Shown here piece by piece: positions 42,568 through 51,399 of a stretch of 64,000 nucleotides of DNA (position 1 is the stretch's first letter; each line of letters starts with the position of its first letter). Source of the stretch: Streptomyces sp. man185 (lineage in GTDB: Bacteria > Actinomycetota > Actinomycetes > Streptomycetales > Streptomycetaceae); the NCBI GenBank assembly GCA_002551355.1, contig NTHE01000005.1:1-64000 (forward strand), in the 5' to 3' direction. The notes beneath the pieces were generated by a model. The model made no database searches. It saw nothing but the letters and a program-made list of their open reading frames with translations, and was not told the origin of the DNA. The translations under genes and the position numbers were made by a program.

Positions 42568-42949
42568 ATGGTCGTGCCTTCTTGAGGCGTCTTAAGCAGA
42601 TCAGGCCTGGAGGGGAGCGACCTGCTCCGAAGGCGACCCCGAGGAGCCGGCGGCGCTGGGTGGGGCTCGGCGAGGGAAGCACGGTGCCGTACGACGACGA
42701 GACCATCGGCCAAGGTGAGATGAAAGGTCGGGATCAATCGGCGGAAGAGGTCGCCGCTGCTCTGGCCGGCGCCGGCGATCCCGTGCCCCGACTGGAGAAC
42801 GACCGCGCCGGAAGGAGCGCCGATGCCCTCGTGTCGGCGTTGAAAGCAGCGCGGCCCACCGTTGCGTCGCGCTCGGAACCGGCCGCTGCCAAGGCTCTTG
42901 CCTCTACGTGTGAGTAGAGGTGCTACCTGATCGCCGTGCGTCCATCAGT
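42568..42949 (+). other. Gene-poor junction region with an unsupported reading frame
   Basis: About 380 bp between the truncated copy and the lipoprotein gene. A 111-codon frame (42582-42917) has no ribosome site, an Arg-rich start and no recognisable domain; its end (residues 60-105) could be debris of an older gene. I do not call it. Confidence 0.4.
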
Positions 42950-43498
42950 TCATGCGCACTTGAGTTCCTTCTGGGCGAAGGCGGTGAACTGCTTAAGGAT
43001 GCCCGGGAGGGTTTTGCGGCCGCCTTTTCCTTGAGTGCCGGTGACTCCGATGTCGAGCCTCAGGAACTTGCCGGTCGATGGGCCGGAACTGGCAGTGGGT
43101 TCGCAGGCTACGTGGGTTGCCGCGCCCGTGTCCCAGACGATTCCCTTCTTCCCTACGGCAATCGGTTCCGGATTCGCAGACTCATATGTGCTCCATTCAG
43201 TGAAGCCTTCGTCATCCTCAAGTTTGGCCGACGCCCTGAAACCGCTGTTGCCGTCAACATAGATAAGGCAATTCACGGATCGCCGTCGCTCCGAGAAGTA
43301 GAAGGGATCGGTATCCTGTTTTGTTTCGTCGCCTACGGGAAGGTGGGCGTGTACGTCTTCGGGGTCGAATGCGTTCCAGCAGAATTTATTGGGTAGATCC
43401 GGTGCGCTCTTGGTCTTCTCGTCGGAGCACCCGGATACGGCGGTTATCAGACCCAGTGAGAGGGCGATGGTTCCTGCGATCTTTCCGGATCTGTGCAT
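42950..43498 (-). CDS. Island lipoprotein of unknown function
   Basis: A 182-aa lipoprotein: signal peptide MHRSGKIAGTIALSLGLITA and lipobox VSGC (Cys24), then a charged mature part with paired Cys residues (KFCWNAF, VNCLIY, HVACEP, LKCA) that could form disulfides. It begins 10 bp after the stop of the large helical protein and should be cotranscribed with it. Codon use is less GC-biased than in core genes. Its role is unknown; lipoproteins in this position may act as immunity or anchoring factors, but that is speculation. Confidence 0.75.
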   Translation of the reverse strand: MHRSGKIAGTIALSLGLITAVSGCSDEKTKSAPDLPNKFCWNAFDPEDVHAHLPVGDETKQDTDPFYFSERRRSVNCLIYVDGNSGFRASAKLEDDEGFTEWSTYESANPEPIAVGKKGIVWDTGAATHVACEPTASSGPSTGKFLRLDIGVTGTQGKGGRKTLPGILKQFTAFAQKELKCA

Positions 43499-43508
43499 GT
43501 GTACTCCC

Positions 43509-45788
43509 TTACGGGCGGGTTTCCCTGGCCAGGTCGCGACCGATTGCGTGCGCGCTCGCAGTCGCGGTCGCGGCGGATCCCGTGTAGTCGTTGTACTGCT
43601 CGGGGGGCAGGCCGGCCGCCTTCCCCGCTGCGGTAACAGCTTCAGCTGCCGCAGCCTTTGCGGCCTCCTCCGCCTTCGTCCTGCCCATGCCTGCTTCCAG
43701 CACGGCCTCGTCCAGGTCTTCCTTGCTCGACTTGCTCACGACCGATTCGGTGATGTCCTCCTGGATCCAGGTGACGGCGTCCCCGCCCACCGGGAGCATT
43801 TCGAGGTACTTGGCCCCTACCAGGTCGATAATTCGATTCGTCCATTTCGCATTGTTCTCGACGCTTTCGTTGTACTCGCCGTTCTCATGAGTCTTCAGTT
43901 CCACGACCGCGTGCGCCCGTGCCTCCGCCATTATCCCCGCGATCTCCCCGCCGGGATGAACCGCATTACGAATCGCCTCGCCCATGTCCGTGTGGAGCTG
44001 AGGGTGACGGAACGCGTCGCCCACGAGCGCGGTTGTGTAGGCCTGCTGCGCATGGGTGATCGCGCCGTAGGCGTTCGGGTCCTGGCCGACCGAGCCGAGG
44101 AACCTGGTCATCAAGTGCTTCTCGAATTCGGCCGGTTCGCCGAACGTCTTGATCTGGCCCGCCGCGTTCTCGGCGGTCGCCTGGAGGTCCGGCGTGTACT
44201 CCGCCGCCATGTCGCCGAACTGCGGGGCCAGGGCGCTCAGCGGGCCGGGCGGGTCGCCGGCCTTGCCCGATACCAGCTCCGGGTTCGTGCCGATCTTCTC
44301 CACGACCTTCTCCATGACACCGCTCATGTCCTTGGAATGGCGCACCGGCGGTGCGTCGTCGTCGCCGGGGACGCGGCCGGTGACCGCTGCTTCCAAGGCG
44401 TTGCCCATGGCCGTCTGGCCGAGCATGGTGCCGCTTTCGGCCGTGGTGTCGTACCAGTCGTCGGCCGGCTTCTTGTCGAGCATGTAGTCGACCACGCTCT
44501 GAGCGTCCTTGCCGCTGGTCTCGACGTCCAGCATGGTGACGATGCCGTCGTTGTTGGTGTCCGACCGCAGGCTCTCGTTGAAGAACTGGGCCGACGCCGC
44601 GGGGTGCCTGCTCATCGCCTCCATGAGGCCGGTGACCGGGTTGAAGCCCTTCCCGCCGTCCTCGCCGAGGTTGATCGCCATGTCCTGGTTGTACGGCAGG
44701 TTCCGGGACCAGATCTCGGGGTCCTTCTTGTCCATGGCGATCATGTCCCGGCCGACCGACGTCAGGAACTGCTGGTCGTAGGTGCCTTCCCGCAGCAGCG
44801 AGCCCAGCGCTTGGTACCCGTACACCTTGGTGCCGACGCCCGCGAACCCGGAGACGTCGATCTCCTGGCGGCCCGCCTTGAGCAGTTGCGAGGTCCAGGC
44901 GGCGTCCAAATGATTCGGCACCGACGAGGTGGTGGCCAGACCGAGCAGCGCCCCCATGTCGCTCTGGATATTGCGGACCAGGCCCACACGGTCCGCTCCC
45001 GCCGGGCCGAGGGACGTGGAGTCCAAGGACATTCGCGTGAACGCCTCCAGCGTCCCCTCCGCGCCCAGCCTGCGGTAGAACGCGGTGGCGAACTCGGGGT
45101 CGCCGCGGTTGTCGTCGATGACGTCTTCGAGCTTGCGCAGCGCCGCGAGGTTTCGGGCGGTGCCGCCTTCGCCCGTGACGGTCCTCAACAGCTCCGCCGC
45201 GTGACCCGCCTGCTCCGCGTCGAGCGTCTTGTAAGCGGGCTTGCTGAAGTCGTGCTTGCTTTTCACGTTCGCCTCGAGGGCGCGTTTCAACGACTCGTCG
45301 GCATCGGAGCAGTCTTCGACGATCCGATCGATCTTCCGCTGCCAGGACGCGACGGCCGCTTTCTGTTTGCGCAGTGCCTCCGGATAGTCCGGATCCTGTC
45401 GTGCGGTGTGGTCGTCCGCCAGGTCGTGCCGTGCCGACACCCTGCCCTTTGCACTGATCACCACGCCTGCCGCCGGGCCCTCTTCGTCCCGCATGGCGAC
45501 CAGCGTCTTCTTGGCGTATGCGAAGGATGTGTGAGCGTCAGACAACAGGGACTTGATGCCTCGGGCCTGGGCCACGGCGTCATCGAACTCCGCTGCTGTC
45601 TTTCCGATGAACTCCTTGGTGACACCGGCGTTGACGCCTTCCCACCGCGCCTTGCCCGCTTTCGCCTTCATGCCGGTCCGGGCATCCTCGGCGAGCTTCT
45701 CCAACCTGGCCACCATCGTGGTCCAGTCGTCCGCCGCTGTCTTGAGTTTACTGACGGGTGCGTGCACAACATCGTCGAAGGTCAGCAC
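43509..45788 (-). CDS. Large helical ESX-associated protein (DUF6571-like)
   Basis: A 759-aa protein starting at GTG 45788 with GGGGGAA upstream. Residues 1-120 form a WXG-like helical hairpin (VSKLKTAADDWTTMVARLEKLA, then KARWEGVNAG). The middle (about 200-640) is a helical region with an Asp-rich loop (DTNNDGIVTM, resembling a calcium-binding loop) and NPVTGLMEAMSRHPAASAQFFN, which recalls DUF6571 proteins. The C-terminus (about 690-755) is Ala-rich. No nuclease or other toxin domain is visible. It lies upstream of the lipoprotein and in opposite orientation to its truncated paralogue. Probably a type VII substrate. Confidence 0.75.
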   Translation of the reverse strand: MLTFDDVVHAPVSKLKTAADDWTTMVARLEKLAEDARTGMKAKAGKARWEGVNAGVTKEFIGKTAAEFDDAVAQARGIKSLLSDAHTSFAYAKKTLVAMRDEEGPAAGVVISAKGRVSARHDLADDHTARQDPDYPEALRKQKAAVASWQRKIDRIVEDCSDADESLKRALEANVKSKHDFSKPAYKTLDAEQAGHAAELLRTVTGEGGTARNLAALRKLEDVIDDNRGDPEFATAFYRRLGAEGTLEAFTRMSLDSTSLGPAGADRVGLVRNIQSDMGALLGLATTSSVPNHLDAAWTSQLLKAGRQEIDVSGFAGVGTKVYGYQALGSLLREGTYDQQFLTSVGRDMIAMDKKDPEIWSRNLPYNQDMAINLGEDGGKGFNPVTGLMEAMSRHPAASAQFFNESLRSDTNNDGIVTMLDVETSGKDAQSVVDYMLDKKPADDWYDTTAESGTMLGQTAMGNALEAAVTGRVPGDDDAPPVRHSKDMSGVMEKVVEKIGTNPELVSGKAGDPPGPLSALAPQFGDMAAEYTPDLQATAENAAGQIKTFGEPAEFEKHLMTRFLGSVGQDPNAYGAITHAQQAYTTALVGDAFRHPQLHTDMGEAIRNAVHPGGEIAGIMAEARAHAVVELKTHENGEYNESVENNAKWTNRIIDLVGAKYLEMLPVGGDAVTWIQEDITESVVSKSSKEDLDEAVLEAGMGRTKAEEAAKAAAAEAVTAAGKAAGLPPEQYNDYTGSAATATASAHAIGRDLARETRP

Positions 45789-46103
45789 GGTTCCCCCATG
45801 AACGGCTGGTCGGAGCACGGCGGGACGGAGCCGCCCCGGGATGCCAACTTATCCCGCGCATGGAGGAACAACGTATGAGCTCGTAACGCGATCTTGTTGA
45901 GATGCCTTGGCCAGGGCGCCGACGCGACGTATGAGCGGTCCGCGGACCCGATGGAACTCGCGGCGGCCCTGCTGTCTCCGCCGAGGCGGCCGAATCACTG
46001 AGGGTGATCACGGGGTCGTCAAGGTTCGAGGGCTCGGACAAGAAGTCCACCGCTGCATACGCCGCAAGGTCGTTGAGCGAGGCCTACGCTTCCCCCGCCG
46101 CCG
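45789..46103 (+). other. Gene-poor region with the right-hand copy of the direct repeat
   Basis: About 315 bp with no supported gene. It contains GAGCTCGTAACGCGATC at 45877-45893 (repeat of 42551-42567) and the presumed promoter of the divergent large protein. Confidence 0.5.
45877..45893 (+). repeat. 17-bp direct repeat, right copy
   Basis: Same orientation as 42551-42567 with one mismatch. The two copies bracket 3.3 kb holding the lipoprotein and the intact large protein. Confidence 0.75.
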
Positions 46104-46529
46104 ATGACGGGGACATCTGCCACGTGTACGCGATGTGATTCCGTCCCGAGCGATCGACTGGAGGTCGCCTGGGATCTGGCCTGGGGCACGGCGGAGGGTG
46201 AACCTGCTCCGGAGTTCAGGGTGCTTCCGGTGGGGGAGCAGACCTTGGCCGCTCCGGATGCCGGTGTTGTCCGGTTCGCCTGTCGGAGCGAGAAGCTGCC
46301 GGGCTCCGCACCGGCTCACGTCAGACTCGGTGTGGAGCGCTGGTCGCCCGGAGAACCCGAGGGCGATCCGGAGAAGTTGAGGGACGCCTACGCGACAGTG
46401 GCTCATTCCTTCGCACTGGCCATGGCGAGTGAACTGCGCTGCGAGAACGACGGAGGGTTCGAGACGCGGCCCTCGCTCGACCCCGCTGGATGTGCTCAGC
46501 AGTTGAGGGAGCCCCGGCCGGTACCGTAG
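46104..46529 (+). pseudogene. Probable C-terminal remnant of an island membrane-associated protein
   Basis: A 141-codon frame without a ribosome site or signal sequence, ending just before the next gene. Its core (LPVGEQTLAAPDAGVVRFACRS, then RDAYATVAHSFALAMASELRCENDGGF) reads like the extracellular C-terminal half of Streptomyces membrane proteins of the same kind as its downstream neighbour. The N-terminal anchor half appears lost. It could still be a short gene; I judge decay more likely. Confidence 0.5.
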
Positions 46530-46554
46530 CCGTTGACCAGGGGGAGGTGCCGGT

Positions 46555-47319
46555 GTGATTTCCGAGCCGGAGTTGGTGGGGGAGGACGAGCCGGGCTCGT
46601 CCCGGGACGTGGTGAGCGGATTCGACCGCGAGCCCGCGACCGGGCGGCGTCGGGGGCACAGGCTGCTCTGGGGTGTCACCGGAGCGCTGGTGGCGTCGGC
46701 GGTGTGGGCTTCGGCGGTCTTCGCGTACGGGATCGGCGGCGACGGGAAGCCGGACCCTCGTGGCTACCGGGTCGAGTCGGACACCTGCGCCTCGATCGAG
46801 CTGAAGGCGCTCACCGGGGTGGTGGGAGAGCCGGAGGACGATCCGGCCACCGAATTGGACGGGATCGAGCATCCCGCCCTCCACCGGATCAGATGCACCA
46901 TCACCTTCGGCTCGTCGGAAGTCACGGCGGTGGCCGGTACGAGCGGGGGTGCCTGGACGACGAGCTACCAGGCGTCCGTCACGGCCGAGCTGCACAAGGA
47001 GACCGACCCGCGCCCCGAGTTCGAGGCGAGCAGCACGCTGACGGAGATCGACGGCCTGGGTGTGACGCAGGTGGAGCGCGTCCCGGACCTCGGGGACCTG
47101 GCCTATCTGCTGGTCCTGGACGACAACGCCATGCAGCTGAAGGTGGTCGACGGCGGCGCCGTCGTGACGCTCACCCTCTCCGCATGGGTGAACTACGAAG
47201 CGGAGGACGGCGCGGAGGAGGTGCCGGACGACGCACCGGAGGGCCCCGAGCTGCTCGGGTACCGGGGCAGTCTGATCAGCGACGTGCGCGATGTGATGAA
47301 GGCGCTGAAGACGGACTGA
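46555..47319 (+). CDS. Single-pass membrane protein of the island
   Basis: A 254-aa protein starting at GTG 46555 with GGGGGAGG upstream. A charged cytoplasmic N-terminus of about 38 residues precedes one membrane helix (WGVTGALVASAVWASAVFAYGI, about 39-60) and an extracellular domain with two Cys residues (SDTCAS and IRCTITFG). No family is recognised. It is the last gene of the island before a strong terminator and the tRNA-Cys gene. It may be a membrane partner for the ESX-type proteins nearby. Confidence 0.7.
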   Translation: MISEPELVGEDEPGSSRDVVSGFDREPATGRRRGHRLLWGVTGALVASAVWASAVFAYGIGGDGKPDPRGYRVESDTCASIELKALTGVVGEPEDDPATELDGIEHPALHRIRCTITFGSSEVTAVAGTSGGAWTTSYQASVTAELHKETDPRPEFEASSTLTEIDGLGVTQVERVPDLGDLAYLLVLDDNAMQLKVVDGGAVVTLTLSAWVNYEAEDGAEEVPDDAPEGPELLGYRGSLISDVRDVMKALKTD

Positions 47320-47333
47320 GCGCCGTACGCCTG

Positions 47334-47376
47334 CACGGATGTGGCCGCCCCCGCTGCGGGGACGGCCACATCCGTG
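47334..47376 (+). terminator. Terminator at the right border of the island
   Basis: Arms 47334-47347 and 47363-47376 form a perfect 14-bp outer stem, extended by an inner C/G-rich stem. It ends just before the tRNA-Cys 3' end and may stop transcription from both sides. Confidence 0.85.
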
Positions 47377-47379
47377 CTC

Positions 47380-47454
47380 TGGAGACCGTGACCGGAATCG
47401 AACCGGTGTAACTCGAGTTGCAGTCGAGCCCCTGAGCCTCTCGGGCACACGGTC
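47380..47454 (-). tRNA. tRNA-Cys (anticodon GCA), CCA encoded
   Basis: Read on the minus strand from 47454: acceptor GACCGTG pairs with CACGGTC (7 bp); anticodon stem CTCGA/TCGAG encloses CTGCAAC with anticodon GCA; T-stem ACCGG/CCGGT encloses TTCGATT; the discriminator is U and the CCA end is encoded (47380-47382). The D-stem has only three pairs (CCC/GGG) with a 10-nt loop. U73 and GCA are Cys identity elements. The 3' end faces the type VII island. Confidence 0.88.
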
Positions 47455-47656
47455 GAGGGTGTGGTGCTGTGTGGCTGTTTCCTTGCTGAACACGACGCTA
47501 CGGGCCGGCGTCCGCCGCCTCAAGGGATCCGGCCGGGCCGCAATGCGACTGCCATACGCCGTTCACACCCGGGGCTCCGGACCTACGACCAAGGGCCGAG
47601 CGCGGGACGGCACATCGACAGGGTCCAAACCGCTCCATGCCCCTTACGCTGAGGCC

Positions 47657-49164
47657 ATGACCGCCCTCGAACCGCGTGACGGCACCGATGCCGCGCGCCT
47701 CACGCCGACCGCGACCGACGATCACTCCCCGGACCCGCTGTCCGACATTCCCCTCGCGGCCGTCGAGGGCGTTCTCGGGCGCACCTACCGGGCGCTGAGC
47801 ATCGGCATCGTCTCCGTGGTGTTCCTCATCGCGTTCGAGGCCACGGCGGTCGGTACCGCCATGCCGGTCGCCGCCCGTGAGCTGAACGGGATTCCGCTCT
47901 ACGCGTTCGCCTTCTCCGCGTACTTCACCACCAGCCTCTTCGCCATGGTCCTCTCCGGGCAGTGGGCCGACCGGCGCGGGCCGCTGCAGCCGCTCGCCAC
48001 CGGGATCACCGCGTTCGGCGTCGGCCTGCTGCTCTCCGGGGCGGCCACCAGCATGTGGATCTTCATCGCGGGGCGGGCCGTCCAGGGGCTCGGCGGCGGG
48101 CTGGTGATCGTCGCCCTGTACGTGGTCATCGGCCGGGCCTACCCCGAGCACATCCGGCCCGCGATCCTGCCGCCTTCGCCGCGAGCTGGGTGATCCCCTC
48201 CGTCGTGGGGCCGCTCGCCTCCGGGACGGTGACCGAGCAGCTCGGGTGGCGCTGGGTGTTCGTCGGCATCCCGGTCCTCATCGTGATTCCACTCGCCCTG
48301 GCCCTCCCGGCGATCCGGCGGACCGCCTCCGGGCCCGCGGACCCGGCCGCTGCCACCGAGCCGTACGACCGCCGCCGGATCCGGCTCGCGCTGGGGATCT
48401 CGGCGGGGGCGGGGCTGCTCCAGTACGCGGGGCAGGAGCTGAACTGGCTCGCCCTCCTGCCGGCCGCCGTCGGCGTCGCCCTGCTGGTGCCCGCCGTCCG
48501 CGGATTGCTGCCCACCGGGACCGTACGGGCGGGGCGCGGGCTGCCTTCGGTGGTCCTGCTGCGCGGGGTCGCCGCCGGGTCGTTCATCGCCGCCGAGTCC
48601 TTCGTACCGCTGATGCTGGTCACCCAGCGCGGGCTGTCCCCGACGATGGCCGGGCTCTCGCTGGCCGTGGGCGGGGCGACCTGGGCGCTCGGTTCGTTCG
48701 TCCAGTCCCGGCCCCGTATGGAAGCGCACCGGGAGCGCCTGATGGTGACCGGCATGGTGCTGGTCGCCGCCTCGATCGCCGCCGCGCCCTCCGTGCTGAT
48801 CGAGGGGGTCCCGGTCTGGACCGTCGCCGTCGCCTGGGCCTTCGGCTGCTTCGGCATGGGCATGGTGATCGCCTCCACCAGCGTCCTGCTGCTGAAGCTG
48901 TCGGCCCCCGAGGAGGCGGGCTCCAACTCCGCCGCGCTCCAGATCTCCGACGGCCTCTCCAACGTGCTGCTGCTGGCCATCGGCGGCGCGGCCTTCGCGA
49001 CTCTCGGCGGCGAGGCCCTCGGCGCGGCCGCGCACGGGGCGGTGCAGGGCGGTGCCGCCGGCTCGCACCCGGGCGCGTTCGCGGCCGTGTTCCTGCCGAT
49101 GGCGGGGGTTGCGCTGGTGGGGGTGTGGGTGGCGACCAGGGTCCTCGTGCGGGAGAAGGAGTAG
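47657..49164 (+). pseudogene. MFS transporter (DHA2-like) broken by a one-base frameshift
   Basis: The gene starts at ATG 47657 (MTALEPRDGTD) and reads through about five helices with the MFS motif SGQWADRRGPLQPL, then hits TGA soon after 48180. The rest of the transporter (ASWVIPSVVGPLASGTVTEQLGWRW onward, to 49164) continues in the next frame. Around 48164-48171 the sequence reads ATC-CT-GCC, where a third base is missing for the expected frame. Together the parts make an intact transporter of about 500 residues. Either the strain carries a real mutation or one base is wrong in the assembly. TACGCT ends 5 nt before the ATG. Confidence 0.85.
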
Positions 49165-49391
49165 CGGTACCGCGTGGTACCGGGCGGTACCCGGGTGTTC
49201 CTCCACATGAACGGCCATTCGCTTTCCAGGCGGGCTTCGATGTCGACGAAGCGGAGCGGTCGTGCCGGCGGTGTGCCAGGGCGTCCTGGACATGCCCAAG
49301 ATCGCTGAGCAACTGTCGGTGTTCGCCCGGTAGCCGCAGTTGTGAAGAGGGTCTCAACGGGCTCGAACCGCGACTCGTTCGTACCGGGTTT

Positions 49392-49422
49392 CAACCGGGC
49401 CACCGGTAGGGTGGCCCGGTTG
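49392..49422 (+). terminator. 13-bp perfect hairpin between the MFS gene and the helicase
   Basis: Arms 49392-49404 and 49410-49422 form a perfect 13-bp stem with a GGTAG loop, about 80 bp before the helicase start. It may end upstream transcripts. The 225 bp between 49165 and here hold no supported gene. Confidence 0.65.
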
Positions 49423-49502
49423 TCGTATCGCGGGCCGGGCCGTTCGGAACGGGTCCGGTGCGGACAGCACCCCACGTACCCGAGAGCCCCGAACCGGAGA
49501 CC

Positions 49503-51287
49503 GTGACTACTACCACCGCCTCCCACCACCTCTCACCCGCCTTTCCCGGCCGCGCCCCCTGGGGCACCGCCGGGAAGCTGCGAGCCTGGCAGCAGGGGGC
49601 CATGGAGAGGTACATCCAGGAGCAGCCCCGCGACTTCCTCGCCGTCGCGACGCCCGGCGCCGGCAAGACCACGTTCGCGCTGACCCTCGCGTCGTGGCTG
49701 CTGCACCACCATGTCGTGCAGCAGATCACCGTCGTCGCCCCGACCGAGCACCTCAAGAAGCAGTGGGCGGAGGCGGCCGCGCGGATAGGGATCAAGCTCG
49801 ACCCCGACTACAGCGCCGGACCGCTGAGCAAGGAGTACCACGGGGTCGCCGTGACGTACGCCGGTGTCGGCGTCCGCCCGATGCTGCACCGCAACCGCTG
49901 CGAGCAGCGCAAGACGCTCGTCATCCTCGACGAGATCCACCACGCCGGTGACTCGAAGTCCTGGGGCGAGGCCTGCCAGGAGGCGTTCGACCCGGCGACC
50001 CGGCGGCTCGCGCTGACCGGTACGCCGTTCCGGTCGGACACCAACCCGATCCCGTTCGTCGCGTACGAGGAGGGCAACGACGGCATCCGCCGCTCCTCCG
50101 CCGACTACACCTACGGTTACGGCAACGCGCTCGCCGACGGCGTCGTCCGCCCGGTCATCTTCCTCAGCTACAGCGGCAACATGCGCTGGCGCACCAAGGC
50201 CGGTGACGAGATCGCCGCCCGGCTCGGCGAGCCGATGACCAAGGACGCCATCGGGCAGGCCTGGCGCACCGCGCTGGCGCCCACCGGCGAGTGGATCCCC
50301 AACGTGCTATCGGCCGCCGACAAGCGGCTCACCGAGGTCCGCAAGGGCATCCCCGACGCGGGCGGCCTCGTCATCGCGACCGACCAGGACTCGGCCCGCG
50401 CGTACGCCAAGATCCTCAAGAAGGTCACCGGCGAGACGCCGACCGTGGTCCTCTCCGACGAGAAGGCCGCCTCCAAGAAGATCGACAAGTTCAGCGCGGA
50501 CGAGTCGCGCTGGATGGTCGCGGTGCGGATGGTGTCGGAAGGCGTCGACGTCCCGCGGCTCGCCGTCGGCGTGTACGCGACCACCATCTCCACGCCCCTC
50601 TTCTTCGCCCAGGCCGTCGGCCGCTTCGTGCGCTCCCGCAGGCGCGGCGAGACGGCCTCCGTCTTCGTACCGACGATCCCGATGCTCCTCGACTTCGCCA
50701 ACGAGATGGAGGTCGAGCGCGACCACGTGCTCGACAAGCCGAAGAAGGGCAGCGACGAGGAGAACCCGTTCTCCGAGGAGGACAAGCTCCTCGCCGACGC
50801 GGAGAAGCTGGAGGACGAGGAGACCGAGGAGCAGCTGCCCTTCGAGGCGCTGGAGTCCGACGCCGTCTTCGACCGGGTGCTCTACGACGGCGCCGAGTTC
50901 GGCATGCAGGCCCACCCCGGTTCCGAGGAGGAGCAGGACTACCTCGGCATCCCCGGGCTCCTGGAGCCGGACCAGGTCCAGCTGCTCCTCCAGAAGCGAC
51001 AGACCCGGCAGATCGCGCACAGCCGCCAGAGGCCGGCCGGGGAGGCCGACCTCCTGGAGAAGCCTGCCGACGCCCGGCCCGTGGTCACCCACAAGCAGCT
51101 GCTGAGTCTGCGCAAGCAGCTCAACACGATGGTCTCCGCCTACACCCACCAGAGCGGCAAGCCCCACGGCGTGATCCACAACGAACTGCGCCGCGTCTGC
51201 GGCGGGCCGCCGAGCGCGGAGGCGACGGCCCACCAGATCCAGACGCGCATCGTGAAGGTCCAGGAGTGGGCGACCCGGATGACGTGA
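49503..51287 (+). CDS. Superfamily 2 DEAH-type helicase
   Basis: A 594-aa ATPase starting at GTG 49503 after GGAGA. The helicase core is complete: Walker A TPGAGKTT (near residues 56-63), DEIHHAG as motif II, LTGTPFR as motif III, and QAVGRFVRSRRRGE as motif VI. A very acidic segment (about 415-460, DEENPFSEEDKLLADAEKLEDEE) follows the core, then a C-terminal region with a coiled part. It resembles the ERCC3/type III restriction helicase branch. It stands alone, with no nuclease or methylase nearby. Conserved single-copy genes like this exist in Streptomyces without a known role. Confidence 0.88.
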   Translation: MTTTTASHHLSPAFPGRAPWGTAGKLRAWQQGAMERYIQEQPRDFLAVATPGAGKTTFALTLASWLLHHHVVQQITVVAPTEHLKKQWAEAAARIGIKLDPDYSAGPLSKEYHGVAVTYAGVGVRPMLHRNRCEQRKTLVILDEIHHAGDSKSWGEACQEAFDPATRRLALTGTPFRSDTNPIPFVAYEEGNDGIRRSSADYTYGYGNALADGVVRPVIFLSYSGNMRWRTKAGDEIAARLGEPMTKDAIGQAWRTALAPTGEWIPNVLSAADKRLTEVRKGIPDAGGLVIATDQDSARAYAKILKKVTGETPTVVLSDEKAASKKIDKFSADESRWMVAVRMVSEGVDVPRLAVGVYATTISTPLFFAQAVGRFVRSRRRGETASVFVPTIPMLLDFANEMEVERDHVLDKPKKGSDEENPFSEEDKLLADAEKLEDEETEEQLPFEALESDAVFDRVLYDGAEFGMQAHPGSEEEQDYLGIPGLLEPDQVQLLLQKRQTRQIAHSRQRPAGEADLLEKPADARPVVTHKQLLSLRKQLNTMVSAYTHQSGKPHGVIHNELRRVCGGPPSAEATAHQIQTRIVKVQEWATRMT

Positions 51288-51319
51288 TCCCCGGATCCCG
51301 GTGGCGTTCCGGCTTCCTC

Positions 51320-51352
51320 GGCCCGTACGGAGGTTCCCTCTCCGTACGGGCC
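51320..51352 (+). terminator. Terminator after the helicase gene
   Basis: Arms 51320-51331 and 51341-51352 form a perfect 12-bp stem with a 9-nt loop, 33 bp after the helicase stop. Confidence 0.75.
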
Positions 51353-51399
51353 GACGGACTTTCCGGGCGGCGTACGGCCGACGGACTTTCCGGGCGGCG
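51350..51399 (+). repeat. Two 23-bp direct repeats spaced by 27 bp
   Basis: Identical 23-bp copies at 51350-51372 and 51377-51399 contain GACGGACTTTCCGGGCGGCG. Further degenerate copies of TTTCCGG follow to about 51440. The 400 bp from here to the IclR gene hold no supported gene. Confidence 0.8.

Noticed and set aside
42582..42917. 111-codon frame after the truncated paralogue
   Set aside because: No ribosome site, Arg-rich start, no domain. Treated as debris.
37840..47460. Attachment-site repeats or an integrase for the island
   Set aside because: I looked for the tRNA-Cys 3' end repeated near 37.85 kb and for recombinase motifs and saw neither.
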